In this document: positions 46,535 through 56,650 of the stretch, in pieces | Layout: every line of letters begins with the position of its first letter | Numbering within the stretch: position 1 is the stretch's first letter | DNA from: Bacteroidaceae bacterium | GTDB lineage: Bacteria > Bacteroidota > Bacteroidia > Bacteroidales > Bacteroidaceae | Direction: 5' to 3' | NCBI GenBank assembly: GCA_024401095.1 | Contig: JAKSLR010000001.1 | Coordinates: 62,001-126,000 of the forward strand | DNA: 64,000 nt | Position numbers and translations under genes: made by a program | The notes under the pieces: generated by a model | What the model saw: only the letters and a program-made list of their open reading frames with translations | Databases searched by the model: none | Told to the model about the DNA's origin: nothing

Positions 46535-47143
46535 TCAGACAAAATTTACTTTATAATGCTGTTTTTGCTTAGATTTATCAAAAAATATCAAACCTACTTC
46601 ATACAAGTCAAAAGTTATGCCAACTTCTTCACGCTGCTGGATTTCTTTCCACCATGTCCATTTGTCATGCCCGCTATGGATTCCTTCAATGACAAAAAGT
46701 GTATTCTCTGAAGTATGTTTCAATGCTGTTTCAAACCATTCCCGATTATTTGAAGCATCTGTCAAATGTAAAAGTCCCAGCGGTTTTTCCTTCAAGGCAG
46801 CCTCCAAGGCAGTTTCCGGCATCTCTTCTGCTCCAAGCATAAATAAAGATGCACTTTTACACCCTTCCTTCATATACTCTACCGACAAAGGATACTTATC
46901 TCCCACTTGAACGATGGTTGCTGGCTGGATATAGTTTGACAAACGGAACAAGAGTCTGTCCACCTTTTCTGGAAGAACAGATTTTCCCTTTCGCTGTTTC
47001 TTCAGTTCCGAATAGGCATAATAGGCCTCTTTCTCGTTAATGACCGCACGTATCAGATAAAATGCAAATGGGGAGTGCACTCCGTAACCTTTTCGCTTAC
47101 GGAATCTGCACACCCACACCCACAATGTCTTCAGCGGATTCAT
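46535..47143 (-). CDS. Class I methyltransferase-like protein
   Basis: 202-residue protein resembling SAM-dependent O-methyltransferases in fold: helix-rich N-terminus (VHSPFAFYLIRAVINEKE), then a Rossmann-like segment (IVQVGDKYPLSVEYM) and LFVIEGIHSGHDKWTWWKE. The classical glycine-rich SAM loop is weak, so activity is uncertain. It sits 7 bases after the S9 peptidase gene and 2 bases before the adenosyltransferase gene. Confidence 0.65.
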   Translation of the reverse strand: MNPLKTLWVWVCRFRKRKGYGVHSPFAFYLIRAVINEKEAYYAYSELKKQRKGKSVLPEKVDRLLFRLSNYIQPATIVQVGDKYPLSVEYMKEGCKSASLFMLGAEEMPETALEAALKEKPLGLLHLTDASNNREWFETALKHTSENTLFVIEGIHSGHDKWTWWKEIQQREEVGITFDLYEVGLIFFDKSKQKQHYKVNFV

Positions 47144-47150
47144 TAACTTC

Positions 47151-49943
47151 TTAATATCCTAATTCATAAGGCTGGTCTACAGCCTTGATACCTTCGGTCA
47201 ACCATTTTGGAGCTGCCTCACCCTTCAGATAATGATTGAAGAACTGCAACATACGAGTCTGGAAATCCACACGGTTAGCCATCTTGACCGGCCAATGTGG
47301 TTCACCTGTGTAATTCAGCATCCATGCTGGCTTACTGAGACGCTTGAGAGCTACAAAGAACTCTATTCCCTGGTACCAAGGCACATGACCGTCTGTATCA
47401 TTATGCATGATAAGGATTGGAGTTTTCACCTTATCCATGTTATGCAATGAAGAATTCTCCTTATAGAGTTCTGGAGCCTCCCAGATAGACTTGCCAATTC
47501 TACTCTGTCCATGTTCATACTGGAAAGCACGTGCCATACCCGATCCCCAACGGATACCGCCATAAGCACTGAACATATTGACTACAGGAGCACCACTCTC
47601 TATAGCGGCAAAACGGTCAGTACGGGTTGCCAGATAAGCTGTCTGATAACCACCCCAGCTGTGACCGGCTACACCTATTCTCTTCTCATCTACATAGCCA
47701 CCTTCCAGAACTTTGTCAATACCACTCATGACACAGTCATAGCAGCTCTCTCCAGGATGACCGTCTGTATAATGGATATCTGGGTTGAATACAATATAAC
47801 CGTGTGAATTATACAAGTGATAATCTGGTGTAGAGCGATGAGGCTGTGGCTGATGGTAACTGTAAAGAGTCTCTGAGTTTGTCTCATAGAAGTTGACCAT
47901 CATAGGATACTTCTTATTCGGATCAAAATTAGCAGGCTTATAGATAACACCTTCGCATTTCACACCCTTAGGGGTAACCCAGGAAATCAGTTCTGTAGTA
48001 CCCCAGATGTATGGATCTTGCTGATCCACCTCGTGGGTAATCTGGACAGGTGCCTTAAATGCTAAGTCACTCACGTAAATATCAGGGAAGTACTCGTAGG
48101 TTTCCTTGGTGAACATTACGGTATTAGCCTCTTTTGCCTTCGATGGAGTAGATAACATATACTCACCTCCCATGAGGAACTTAGGGGCAGCTGGCTTCTT
48201 GAAAGAAGTCTGATAATAAGCATATCCTTTGGTAACCTGATTAAAGGCAGAAAGCAACTGAGTTTCCTTCAAATCAATAGGATCACCACCTCTCATGGCA
48301 GACTCCTTCAAAGAAATCAGTCTGTAAGTCAGGTTCTGGGAACGGCCATTCAAGGTCATGTTTACCGGTGCTACTGCACCTGTAGGAGAAAACTTCCAGA
48401 TATCATATTTATCATAGATAAACAGAGCTTCGTCATCGGCGGTCCATCCTGCCACACCGTAGCTACCTGGATAATCAGGAACATCATTGGTATCATTCCA
48501 TGCAGCAAAAGTTGCTGGAGTAGAAATAACGTACTTCTGGCCTGTCTTCACATCAATGGTCACATAAGTAGAGTCCATATCTACATAAGCGTACGCATAC
48601 TTACCGGTAGGTGATAAACGATAACGGGTATAAGAAGCCTTGGCAACTTCCTTCTTCTCACCCGTCTTCAAATTCATGAAATAGATATCACTGCGTGTAC
48701 GTCCTCTCCACATACTTTCTACAGAATAAGGCTCACTGGTAGAAGCAATAGCCCATTCTGCCTTTGAATCATCGACCATAGACACGTCTGGAAGTGCCTT
48801 GGTAGCCAGCTGCTTCTGACTTCCTGTAGCAATTTCATACATGGCAGTATAGGTCTTACGTGCATCGCGAGCCTTTCCAAAATCCTGAACAGTGTACTGA
48901 ACTGGCTCATTCCAACTCCAAACCTGAACTTCAGGACGATTAGAAGCCAGAATCAAGGTATCTTTCTCACGTGCATCAGGAGCTGTTCCAAAGAATAGAT
49001 AAGAACCGTCTTTAGAGAAACGCAGGCTTCCGTTAGGGCTATTTACCCAACCCTTTGGCGCACAAGTAGGATTCTTGTCGATAATCAACTTGGCTTCCTG
49101 AGTATTCTGAGACAGCCAAGTCTGGACACCGTGACCTGCCTTATCTTTATCTGCAGTAGTTGTGAAAGCTACACTATTTTCATCTTCAGAAAAAGTAATT
49201 CCAGAGATATCTTCTTTTGTTTCCTTGATACAGATTGGTGCCTTAGCTCCCAACTTAAACAGGAAGAGACCCTTCTGACCATTCAAGCCAGCACCCTTGG
49301 TCACGAAAGCAAGGATCTTACCTTCTTTTGAAAACTGATAGCTGGTTACACAAGGTATATCAAAATTGGCAGAACCCAACATACGCACATGAAGAGTAGA
49401 ATCCTTCTTTCCTGTCTGGTAGGCCAGCCAATCTGTCTTATCGGCAAGCTTATAAGAACGTGCAGAATCTATAGTCTCTACCTGCTGACCTAATGTATAG
49501 ATATGCAACTGATTCATTGGTTTGTTATCACCACCTTTTCCTCCTTTTGCACCTTTCTTGGCATTCTGCTGTTTCAAGGCTTCAGCCTCTTTTTCCTCAA
49601 GGCTCTGCTTGGTACTGACAACAACATACTTAGAAGATGAGCTGAATGCGATATTTGCTATCGGCTTGAAGGATTTAACCAGTTCACCCTTCTGATTATA
49701 AATCTTAGCTTCGGAATCACCAGTAAAACGCGCAATGTTACCGTTGCGGTCGCCATCACCACGCCAAGGTTCCATGACAGAGATGACCCATTTACCATCA
49801 TTAGAAATGGCTTTGAAAGTCATTCGTTGAAAATCCTGTACCTGTTGTACAGTCATTGGTTTCTTCTCTTGTGCCAGCGATGGAAGGGCAAGCAAACTTG
49901 CCAATAGCAAAAAGAAACCATGTTTGAATTGCAAGTGTTTCAT
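47151..49943 (-). CDS. Secreted S9-family prolyl oligopeptidase-like peptidase
   Basis: 930-residue exported serine peptidase. A signal peptide (MKHLQFKHGFFLLLASLLALPSLAQ) is followed by a beta-propeller (about 30-680) and a C-terminal alpha/beta-hydrolase domain. The catalytic triad can be read as S762 in GHSWGGY, D851 in HNDTDGHVP, and H883 in GEPHWP. Its size matches the long Bacteroidetes S9 peptidases. A TATCTTTG -7 element precedes it. Confidence 0.92.
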   Translation of the reverse strand: MKHLQFKHGFFLLLASLLALPSLAQEKKPMTVQQVQDFQRMTFKAISNDGKWVISVMEPWRGDGDRNGNIARFTGDSEAKIYNQKGELVKSFKPIANIAFSSSSKYVVVSTKQSLEEKEAEALKQQNAKKGAKGGKGGDNKPMNQLHIYTLGQQVETIDSARSYKLADKTDWLAYQTGKKDSTLHVRMLGSANFDIPCVTSYQFSKEGKILAFVTKGAGLNGQKGLFLFKLGAKAPICIKETKEDISGITFSEDENSVAFTTTADKDKAGHGVQTWLSQNTQEAKLIIDKNPTCAPKGWVNSPNGSLRFSKDGSYLFFGTAPDAREKDTLILASNRPEVQVWSWNEPVQYTVQDFGKARDARKTYTAMYEIATGSQKQLATKALPDVSMVDDSKAEWAIASTSEPYSVESMWRGRTRSDIYFMNLKTGEKKEVAKASYTRYRLSPTGKYAYAYVDMDSTYVTIDVKTGQKYVISTPATFAAWNDTNDVPDYPGSYGVAGWTADDEALFIYDKYDIWKFSPTGAVAPVNMTLNGRSQNLTYRLISLKESAMRGGDPIDLKETQLLSAFNQVTKGYAYYQTSFKKPAAPKFLMGGEYMLSTPSKAKEANTVMFTKETYEYFPDIYVSDLAFKAPVQITHEVDQQDPYIWGTTELISWVTPKGVKCEGVIYKPANFDPNKKYPMMVNFYETNSETLYSYHQPQPHRSTPDYHLYNSHGYIVFNPDIHYTDGHPGESCYDCVMSGIDKVLEGGYVDEKRIGVAGHSWGGYQTAYLATRTDRFAAIESGAPVVNMFSAYGGIRWGSGMARAFQYEHGQSRIGKSIWEAPELYKENSSLHNMDKVKTPILIMHNDTDGHVPWYQGIEFFVALKRLSKPAWMLNYTGEPHWPVKMANRVDFQTRMLQFFNHYLKGEAAPKWLTEGIKAVDQPYELGY

Positions 49944-49972
49944 TGTTCTTTGCGGTTAAAAAAATATGAGCG

Positions 49973-49980
49973 CAAAGATA
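49973..49980 (-). promoter_or_regulatory. S9 peptidase -7 element
   Basis: Minus-strand TATCTTTG (plus CAAAGATA), 29 bases before the ATG at 49943. No clear -33. Confidence 0.5.
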
Positions 49981-49988
49981 GGAAAAAA

Positions 49989-50567
49989 CTAGAAAAGTTT
50001 AGCATATTGTGCGGCCTTTTTATCTAAAGATAAAGGATAGGCTCTAGACGACGAAGGCATTCTCCACCACTGCATGTATCTCCCCCAAGCCTGGAATGAG
50101 ACAAATTCACCCACTAAAGGCATTCTTTCAAGTGGCGCAGACGCATTCAAATTAACCTGACGTAACAATTCCTCGCTGGCTTTTCCTCCTGTAGTAACCA
50201 AGCGGTTACAAGAAGGCATCTTAGCCAACAATCTGCCAATGTCTGTAGGCTCAAGAATCTCCAGAAAATTATCACTGGCATTATCTTTTAAACGATTTAC
50301 CTTAGAGGCCGTATCATAAAATGCCAACCCCTGTTTATTAGCAAAGGCTACTATAAGCTGCTTGTCGAACTTTTTACAACCTGGAAGAATAAAATAATCC
50401 TTGTTATCAAAGAAAATCAGCCCCATGATACGCCAAAAGTCATTAATGAAGTTCGGGTAAAAAAACTCCATGCTCCAACGTGCTTTGGGTGGAGGGAAAC
50501 TACCAAGGAACAAAATCGTACCGTTATCTGGTAAAAAAGGCTGTAAAGGGTGTTCTTCTATGGTCAT
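49989..50567 (-). CDS. Uracil-DNA glycosylase superfamily protein
   Basis: 192-residue protein of the UDG superfamily. The early GTILFLGSFPPPKARW fits motif A (GSxP-type active-site region), LAFYDTASKVNRLKDNASD lies where the base-recognition segment is expected, and VTTGGKASEELL resembles the mid-protein motif. The C-terminal motif is SSSRAYPLSLDKK, where a classical HPSP is lacking. A DNA-repair role is likely, exact substrate unknown. It stands alone after the GH3 terminator. Confidence 0.75.
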   Translation of the reverse strand: MTIEEHPLQPFLPDNGTILFLGSFPPPKARWSMEFFYPNFINDFWRIMGLIFFDNKDYFILPGCKKFDKQLIVAFANKQGLAFYDTASKVNRLKDNASDNFLEILEPTDIGRLLAKMPSCNRLVTTGGKASEELLRQVNLNASAPLERMPLVGEFVSFQAWGRYMQWWRMPSSSRAYPLSLDKKAAQYAKLF

Positions 50568-50570
50568 AAA

Positions 50571-50607
50571 ACAAAAAAAGACGGCAGAGAGACTTCTCCC
50601 TGCCGTC
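50571..50607 (-). terminator. Terminator of the GH3 beta-glucosidase gene
   Basis: Stem GACGGCAG / CTGCCGTC (50580-50587, 50600-50607) with further pairing in the loop and a U tract in the minus direction from the A run 50573-50579. Confidence 0.85.
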
Positions 50608-50620
50608 CTTCATATAGGAT

Positions 50621-52957
50621 TTACTTAATGAATTCTGCAGTCTTCAGAGCTGCATTCACCTTCTTGGTGTCAGCAGCAACCTCAGCCTCAACAGTTGCCT
50701 TGATGTCACGGCTAGAAGCACCAACCATGAACTTGTAAGTACCTGCCTCAACTACCCATGCGCTAGCCTCTTCGCTGAATGAAGCCAAGTCAATAGCATT
50801 GACAGTCAAAGTGATGGTCTGAGACTCACCAGCCTTCAAAGACTTAGTCTTAGCATAAGCCTTCAATTCCTTTACTGGCTTATCCATGTCAGCAGCAGGA
50901 GCTGCAACATAGAGCTCAACAACTTCCTTACCTTCAACAGCACCAGTGTTCTTTACGTCAACAGTAACAGTAACCTTGCCGTCCTTGCTTTCAGCCTTAG
51001 CATTGCTGTACTCGAAAGTAGTGTAAGACAGACCGTAACCGAATGGGTAAGAAACACCCTTGTTCTGCTTGTCGAACCAACGGTAACCTACGTAGATACC
51101 TTCCTCGTAGTTTGTCCAGTCATAAGTAGCAACTGGGTCCTTCTTCTCAGCCTCAGTACCCATGAAGGTGCTCAGGTCAAGCTGGAACTTCTCTGCACGT
51201 GGGAAGTTCTGGCTAGAAGCATGGTCGTTGAAATCGTTAGGCCAAGTCATGGTCAGCTTACCAGAAGGATTAGCCTTACCAGTCAGTACGTCAGCAACAG
51301 AGTTACCGCCTTCCTGACCAGCCTGCCAAGACAGCAATACAGCGTTAGGAATGTTCTTCCAAGAAGCAGTTTCGATAACACCACCAATGTTCAGAACTAC
51401 GATACACTTCTTACCAGCAGCCTGGAAAGCAGCACTTACCTTCTGAATCATTTCCTTCTCTTCCTTAGACAGGTTGAAGTTAGCCTCGGTACGATCCAGG
51501 AACTCACCAGAGATACGACCCAAAGTGATGATAGCTACATCATTTGCAGCAACAGCAGCAGCCAAGTCAGCAGCCTCTGGAACGATTTCTGTAGGCAGTG
51601 GCTGTGGCAAGAATGCAGCCATAGGGTTCTTATCCTTGTTAGCAGCCTTTTCAGCCTCAACCTTCTCCTTATATGCAGCATAAACCTTTGCAACGTTCTC
51701 ATCAGCAGAAATACCTACGTTCTTCAAACCGTCAAGCAGAGATACAGTGTATGCACGGTTTACATTACCAGAACCGGTACCACCTGCGATGAAGTCGTAT
51801 GAAGTAACGCCATAGAGAGCAGCCTTCTTAACGTCAGCAGACAAAGGCAGTGCATTAGCCTTGTTCTCCAGCAATACCATACCCTCGCTTGCGCTCTGAC
51901 GGGTAACAGCTGCATGAGCCTCCAAGTTTGGCTTGTTGCTGTACTTGTAACCCTTGAAGCGTGGAGTGCGAACGATGAATTCCAGGATACGCTTAACATT
52001 GCGATCCAGGTCTTCCATCTTCAACTTACCAGAGTTAACATCGTCAATGATCTGGTGATACTGGCTAGGACGACCAGGCTGCAACATATCGTTACCAGCA
52101 TGCATCTGAGCAGCAGCATCCTTACCACCATACCAGTCGGTCATAACTACACCCTTGTAACCCCAGTCGCCACGAAGAATGGTCTCAACCAAATCCTCGC
52201 TCTCAGAGGTATAAGTACCGTTAATCTTGTTGTAAGAAGTCATGATAGTCCAAGGATCAGACTCAGCAACAGTAATTTCGAAAGGCTTCAGATAAATTTC
52301 ACGGATAGCACGGGTGCTGATGCGAGCATCGTTACCGGTACGGTTAGTCTCCTGGTTGTTGAAAGCAAAGTGCTTTACAGAAGTACCTACACCGTTAGCC
52401 TGTACACCACGAACATAAGCAGCTGCAGTCTTACCAGCTACGATAGGGTCCTCAGAATAATACTCAAAGTTACGACCATTCAGTGGGTTACGGTGAATGT
52501 TCTCAGCAGGAGCCAACAGAACGTCAGCACCATACTCCAATACTTCCTCACCCATAGCCTTACCTACTTCCTCTACCAATTCCTGGTTCCAGGTAGAAGC
52601 CAGCAAAGTACCAATTGGGAAGTGAGTACAATAATAAGTATTCTCGTCACCCTCACGAGTAGGGTTAATACGAAGACCTGCAGGGCCATCGGCCAAAACT
52701 GTAGCAGGAATACCCAAACGAGCAATAGCATGAGTTGAACCTGCAGCACCAGGAACCAATTCTGCCTGAGCACCAATAGTAGCAGAGAGACCCTCTTCAC
52801 CACTATCCATACCTACACCTACAACAAGTGCAGCCTTCTCTTCCAATGTCATCGCAGCAACAATCTCATCGATGTTATTTTCGGTGAGCTTCAAGTCGCC
52901 AGATGCACAACTAGCTACTAAAACACCAGCAGCCAAAGTCATGATTTGTTTTTTCAT
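50621..52957 (-). CDS. GH3 family beta-glucosidase, lipoprotein
   Basis: 778-residue exported glycoside hydrolase. Lipobox VASC with C17 anchors it to the envelope. The TIM-barrel domain includes KHFAFNNQE (K195, H196) and the nucleophile D274 in VVMTDWYGG; an alpha/beta sandwich follows, and a fibronectin-III-like domain spans about 670-760. No PA14 insert is seen. Family GH3 cleaves terminal beta-linked glucose or related sugars. It has its own promoter-like TATATTTG element. Confidence 0.94.
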   Translation of the reverse strand: MKKQIMTLAAGVLVASCASGDLKLTENNIDEIVAAMTLEEKAALVVGVGMDSGEEGLSATIGAQAELVPGAAGSTHAIARLGIPATVLADGPAGLRINPTREGDENTYYCTHFPIGTLLASTWNQELVEEVGKAMGEEVLEYGADVLLAPAENIHRNPLNGRNFEYYSEDPIVAGKTAAAYVRGVQANGVGTSVKHFAFNNQETNRTGNDARISTRAIREIYLKPFEITVAESDPWTIMTSYNKINGTYTSESEDLVETILRGDWGYKGVVMTDWYGGKDAAAQMHAGNDMLQPGRPSQYHQIIDDVNSGKLKMEDLDRNVKRILEFIVRTPRFKGYKYSNKPNLEAHAAVTRQSASEGMVLLENKANALPLSADVKKAALYGVTSYDFIAGGTGSGNVNRAYTVSLLDGLKNVGISADENVAKVYAAYKEKVEAEKAANKDKNPMAAFLPQPLPTEIVPEAADLAAAVAANDVAIITLGRISGEFLDRTEANFNLSKEEKEMIQKVSAAFQAAGKKCIVVLNIGGVIETASWKNIPNAVLLSWQAGQEGGNSVADVLTGKANPSGKLTMTWPNDFNDHASSQNFPRAEKFQLDLSTFMGTEAEKKDPVATYDWTNYEEGIYVGYRWFDKQNKGVSYPFGYGLSYTTFEYSNAKAESKDGKVTVTVDVKNTGAVEGKEVVELYVAAPAADMDKPVKELKAYAKTKSLKAGESQTITLTVNAIDLASFSEEASAWVVEAGTYKFMVGASSRDIKATVEAEVAADTKKVNAALKTAEFIK

Positions 52958-53005
52958 AAATCTTAGGGAAAACTATTAATAAATTGATAAATATTTTCAC
53001 GTTTG

Positions 53006-53013
53006 CAAATATA
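53006..53013 (-). promoter_or_regulatory. GH3 gene -7 element
   Basis: Minus-strand TATATTTG (plus CAAATATA), 48 bases before the ATG at 52957. No clear -33. Confidence 0.45.
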
Positions 53014-53064
53014 AAACAAATCCATGAGATTAACGGCATACATAATTCAAATTCATGCAAAAAT

Positions 53065-53095
53065 TTTGTCATGTGAAAAAAAAACAGCATCTTTG
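53065..53095 (+). promoter_or_regulatory. Promoter of the LPS/lipid A gene set
   Basis: TTTG at 53065-53068, 19 bases, CATCTTTG at 53088-53095. Only the first base of the -7 departs from TAnnTTTG. It precedes the DUF4254 start by about 31 bases. Confidence 0.6.
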
Positions 53096-53126
53096 CAATT
53101 AGTACTAACTAATAAATGAACTATAC

Positions 53127-53732
53127 ATGACTTTTACAGAATTATGCAAACCGATCTTTGTCCAGTCTATTAACGATTATCACAAGACTGACAATGTGGA
53201 CACCCCAATTCAAAATCCATATGAAGTGAAGAGCATCGAGTATTTCCTCTACTTGAAGAATTGGATTGATACTGTTCAATGGCATTTTGAAGACATCATT
53301 AGAGATCCAAACATTGATCCTGTGGAAGCACTCACATTAAAACGCCGAATTGATAAATCAAATCAGGACCGTACCGATCTGGTAGAACTGATTGACAGCT
53401 ATTTCTTGGATAAATACAAAGACATTGAAGTAGCAGCCGATGCAACCATCAATACGGAAAGCCCTGCATGGGCCATTGACCGCCTCTCTATTCTGGCACT
53501 TAAGATTTACCACATGAACGAGGAGGTTAATCGTACAGACGTAACTCCAGAGCATCATGCCCAGTGCGAGAAGAAGCTGAATGTTCTTTTGGAACAGCAA
53601 AGAGATCTTTCATCAGCCATAGACCAGCTGATTGCAGACATTGAAGACGGAAAGAAATACATGAAAGTCTACAAGCAGATGAAGATGTATAACGATCCGA
53701 ACCTAAATCCTGTACTTTACGGAAAGAAATAA
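53127..53732 (+). CDS. DUF4254 domain protein
   Basis: 201-residue helical cytoplasmic protein of family DUF4254. The protein has no signal or membrane helix and no catalytic motif I can name. The last base overlaps the start of the GT9 gene (stop TAA / ATG share an A), indicating coupled translation. In Bacteroidales it commonly accompanies heptosyltransferase-like and acyltransferase genes, so a role in envelope assembly is inferred. Confidence 0.85.
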   Translation: MTFTELCKPIFVQSINDYHKTDNVDTPIQNPYEVKSIEYFLYLKNWIDTVQWHFEDIIRDPNIDPVEALTLKRRIDKSNQDRTDLVELIDSYFLDKYKDIEVAADATINTESPAWAIDRLSILALKIYHMNEEVNRTDVTPEHHAQCEKKLNVLLEQQRDLSSAIDQLIADIEDGKKYMKVYKQMKMYNDPNLNPVLYGKK

Positions 53733-54730
53733 TGGCGCATATTTTGCTCATTCGTTTCTCAGCTCTTGGTGATGTCGTCATGACAGCACCTGTGGTGTCG
53801 TCGCTTGCTGAGCAATATCCTCAGCACCAGATAACGGTATTGAGCAGGAAAAGAATGGCAGTTTATTTCCAGCACTTACCAGAAAATGTAACTTTCCGGG
53901 GAGTCGACCTAAATGATTACAAAGGTCTGTTCGGGCTTTACCGCCTATACCGTGAGTTGACTGCCGAAGGATATGACTACATCGCTGACCTGCATGATGT
54001 GCTACGCACCAAAGTCTTACGTTTCTTCTTCTGGCTCCGTGGCATCCCCGTGTCTCATATTGAAAAAGGGCGTGAAGAGAAAAAGGCTCTGACACGAGAA
54101 GAGAATAAAGAGAAAAAGCAACTCAAGACTTCTTTCCAGCGATATGCCGATGTTCTTAAGGCATTAGGGTTTCCTATCACATTAGAATACCATCCTATGC
54201 GCATGCCTCGTCAAGCCGAGGATGAAGGAGAAAACTGGATAGGTATAGCGCCTTTTGCTGCTCATCAGGGAAAGATTTACCCTCTGGATAAAATGCAGGA
54301 AGTAGTAAGACTACTGGCAGAAAACCCTAAGAATAAGGTATTTCTGTTTGGTGGAGGAAAGAAAGAGAGAGAAATCCTGGAGAAATGGGAAAAAGAAATT
54401 CCTGGTGCAGAATCTGTAGTAGGAAAGTTGAAACAAGAGGAAGAGCTGGAGCTGATGAACCAATTGAATGTCATGGTCTCTATGGATTCAGCCAATATGC
54501 ACATCGCTTCTTTAGTAGGAACTCCTGTTGTTTCCATTTGGGGAGCAACCCATCCGTTTGCAGGTTTTATGGGATGGGGACAAGATACAAAAAATGCCAT
54601 GCAGCTGGATTTACCATGCCGCCCATGTTCCATCTACGGAAACAAGCCTTGTTTACGTGGTGATTACGCCTGCCTTCATTTAATTTCCCCAAAAGATATT
54701 ATTGAAAAAGTACAACCCTTTTTAAAATGA
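53732..54730 (+). CDS. GT9 family heptosyltransferase-like protein
   Basis: 332-residue glycosyltransferase of family 9, which attaches heptose or another sugar to lipopolysaccharide core. The N-terminal LIRFSALGDVVMTAPVV is the canonical GT9 start, and VSMDSANMHIASLVGTPVVSIWGATHP is the donor-binding region (split). It overlaps DUF4254 by one base and the acyltransferase gene by four bases. Confidence 0.92.
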   Translation: MAHILLIRFSALGDVVMTAPVVSSLAEQYPQHQITVLSRKRMAVYFQHLPENVTFRGVDLNDYKGLFGLYRLYRELTAEGYDYIADLHDVLRTKVLRFFFWLRGIPVSHIEKGREEKKALTREENKEKKQLKTSFQRYADVLKALGFPITLEYHPMRMPRQAEDEGENWIGIAPFAAHQGKIYPLDKMQEVVRLLAENPKNKVFLFGGGKKEREILEKWEKEIPGAESVVGKLKQEEELELMNQLNVMVSMDSANMHIASLVGTPVVSIWGATHPFAGFMGWGQDTKNAMQLDLPCRPCSIYGNKPCLRGDYACLHLISPKDIIEKVQPFLK

Positions 54731-55644
54731 GCATAGGATATTACATCATAGGAGGCGTCTGGTCTCTTTTTTCCCGTCTTCCGATGAGGGTGCTCTATGC
54801 AATCTCTGATGTTTTATTCCTACTCGTCTATTACGTCATCAGATACCGAAGAAAGGTAGTCCACAAAAACCTTATTGGCTCATTTCCCGAAAAAAATGCA
54901 GAAGAGATTCTAAAGATAGAAAAGGGCTTTTACCATTTCTTCTGTGACTATGTGGCAGAGAACATCAAGCAGTTTACCATCTCTAAGGACGAGATGAAGA
55001 AACGTATGGTTATCAAAGGAATAGATGAGATCAATGAGCGCATGGAACGTGAAGGGAAAAACTTCTGTTTCGTTTATTTGGGACATTACTGCAACTGGGA
55101 ATGGGTTGCCTCCCTTCCTTACTGGGCACCCCAAGACATGCTCTGTGCACAAATCTATCACCCACTTTACAGCAAGGCTTTCGACCAGCTTTTCTTACGA
55201 ATAAGGAACCAGTTTGGAGGTGAGTGCATTCCAATGAAAGAAACGCTTCGCAGAATTATAGAGCTACGAAGAGCAAAGCAGAAAACCATTATCGGCTTCA
55301 TATCCGACCAAGCTCCAAAATGGAACAGCATACATCATTTTACATCTTTCCTGAACCGGGAAACTCCTGTTTTTACTGGCACAGAAAAGATTGCAAAACA
55401 GGTAGATGCGCTGGTTTATTACGGTGATGTAAAAAGAATAAAGAGAGGATATTATACTTGTGAATTCAAGCCACTGACCGAAAAGCCTGTCAAGCAAATA
55501 CCTGATTGGGAACTGACAGACCTCTATGCCCAGAAACTTGAACTCATGATCAAAGAAACCCCTCATCTGTGGCTTTGGAGCCATAACCGTTGGAAGAGAA
55601 CAAAGGAAGAATGGCTTAAAAGACAAGCAAATCAAAACAGTTAA
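54727..55644 (+). CDS. LpxL-type lysophospholipid/lipid A acyltransferase
   Basis: 305-residue membrane-associated acyltransferase of the HtrB/LpxL family that adds a secondary acyl chain to lipid A. The N-terminus is hydrophobic; the catalytic H-x4-E motif is GHYCNWEW (H120, E125), and a second region with SDQAPKW follows. Overlap of four bases with the GT9 gene indicates cotranslation. Confidence 0.9.
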   Translation: MSIGYYIIGGVWSLFSRLPMRVLYAISDVLFLLVYYVIRYRRKVVHKNLIGSFPEKNAEEILKIEKGFYHFFCDYVAENIKQFTISKDEMKKRMVIKGIDEINERMEREGKNFCFVYLGHYCNWEWVASLPYWAPQDMLCAQIYHPLYSKAFDQLFLRIRNQFGGECIPMKETLRRIIELRRAKQKTIIGFISDQAPKWNSIHHFTSFLNRETPVFTGTEKIAKQVDALVYYGDVKRIKRGYYTCEFKPLTEKPVKQIPDWELTDLYAQKLELMIKETPHLWLWSHNRWKRTKEEWLKRQANQNS

Positions 55645-55660
55645 TCTGCAAGACTGAAGT

Positions 55661-56650
55661 ATGAGATTATTTAGCGGTAAAAATGCGAAAATATGGTATT
55701 TCGCCAACAGTTATTGGCAACTTTGCTTGCCTGCCGCTTGGCTGCGATGGAGAAGAACGCACATTCTCTCCAATATTTCCTTGCGACCAGACTTCAAGGA
55801 GATAGAAGAGCGAGTGAACTATTATTGTAAGGACCTGCATGCTTCTGCTGGCCAAAAACAATCATGGGCAAGCCAGTTTACCACACTAAATAAGCAAAAA
55901 AAAGTCCGTCCTAAAGTCTATTATCTAGACTCCTTCCGCTATGCACGCTGGTTTTCTCTAGACAAGAAATGGAACCTCTGCCCAGGCGACGTAAACTATA
56001 TTCCTGAGATTCCATCCATAGTTAAGAGTCGCCCTATTGGAGATGACAACCAGAATGGAGTGCTGATGAAACTGGATAAAGTCCGTCACTTCGTGTTCTT
56101 AAAGGACACTCTTTCTTGGGAACAGAAAAAAGACATGGCTATTTTCAGAGGGGCTATAGGCCAGAAAGACAACAGCTTAGATTTCAAGAAAAACAGATAC
56201 GATTTCCTTGTCAAATACTTTGACCACCCCATGTGCGACTTGGGTGAAGTATCCAAACGGGGAAACTACACAAATGAGGCTTGGAAAAAACCGATAATCT
56301 CCCTTTATGACCATTTGAAATATAAGTTTATCCTAGCTTTGGAAGGAAATGATGTGGCAAGCAACTTGAAATGGGTCATGTCAAGCAATTCCATTGCGGT
56401 TATGCCAATTCCAAAGTACGAAACCTGGTTTATGGAAGGATTGCTTATCCCAGATTACCACTATATTGCTATTGCCGATGATTATTCTGATTTAGAAGAG
56501 AAATTGCAGTACTATATCAACCACCCAGAAAAAGCAAAAGAAATCATTCAGCATGCTCACGAATGGGTGGAACAGTTCCGGGACAAAAAAAAGGAAACCA
56601 TTATTTCGCTCCGTATATTAGAGAAATACTTTGAGCAGACAAATCTATGA
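55661..56650 (+). CDS. GT90 family glycosyltransferase
   Basis: 329-residue transferase of the CAP10/GT90 type. Motifs FRGAIGQK, YKFILALEGNDVASNLKW and SSNSIAVMP match the family's C-terminal nucleotide-sugar domain. GT90 members in Gram-negative bacteria transfer xylose, galactose or related sugars to LPS. The gene ends at 56650 and the next gene, on the opposite strand, ends at 56651, so they are convergent without a gap and no terminator is seen between them. Confidence 0.9.
   Translation: MRLFSGKNAKIWYFANSYWQLCLPAAWLRWRRTHILSNISLRPDFKEIEERVNYYCKDLHASAGQKQSWASQFTTLNKQKKVRPKVYYLDSFRYARWFSLDKKWNLCPGDVNYIPEIPSIVKSRPIGDDNQNGVLMKLDKVRHFVFLKDTLSWEQKKDMAIFRGAIGQKDNSLDFKKNRYDFLVKYFDHPMCDLGEVSKRGNYTNEAWKKPIISLYDHLKYKFILALEGNDVASNLKWVMSSNSIAVMPIPKYETWFMEGLLIPDYHYIAIADDYSDLEEKLQYYINHPEKAKEIIQHAHEWVEQFRDKKKETIISLRILEKYFEQTNL

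Noticed and set aside
51914..52738. 274-residue open frame antisense to the GH3 beta-glucosidase gene
   Set aside because: Opposite a well-supported gene; its translation is Thr, Ser and Val rich without any domain, as expected of a shadow.
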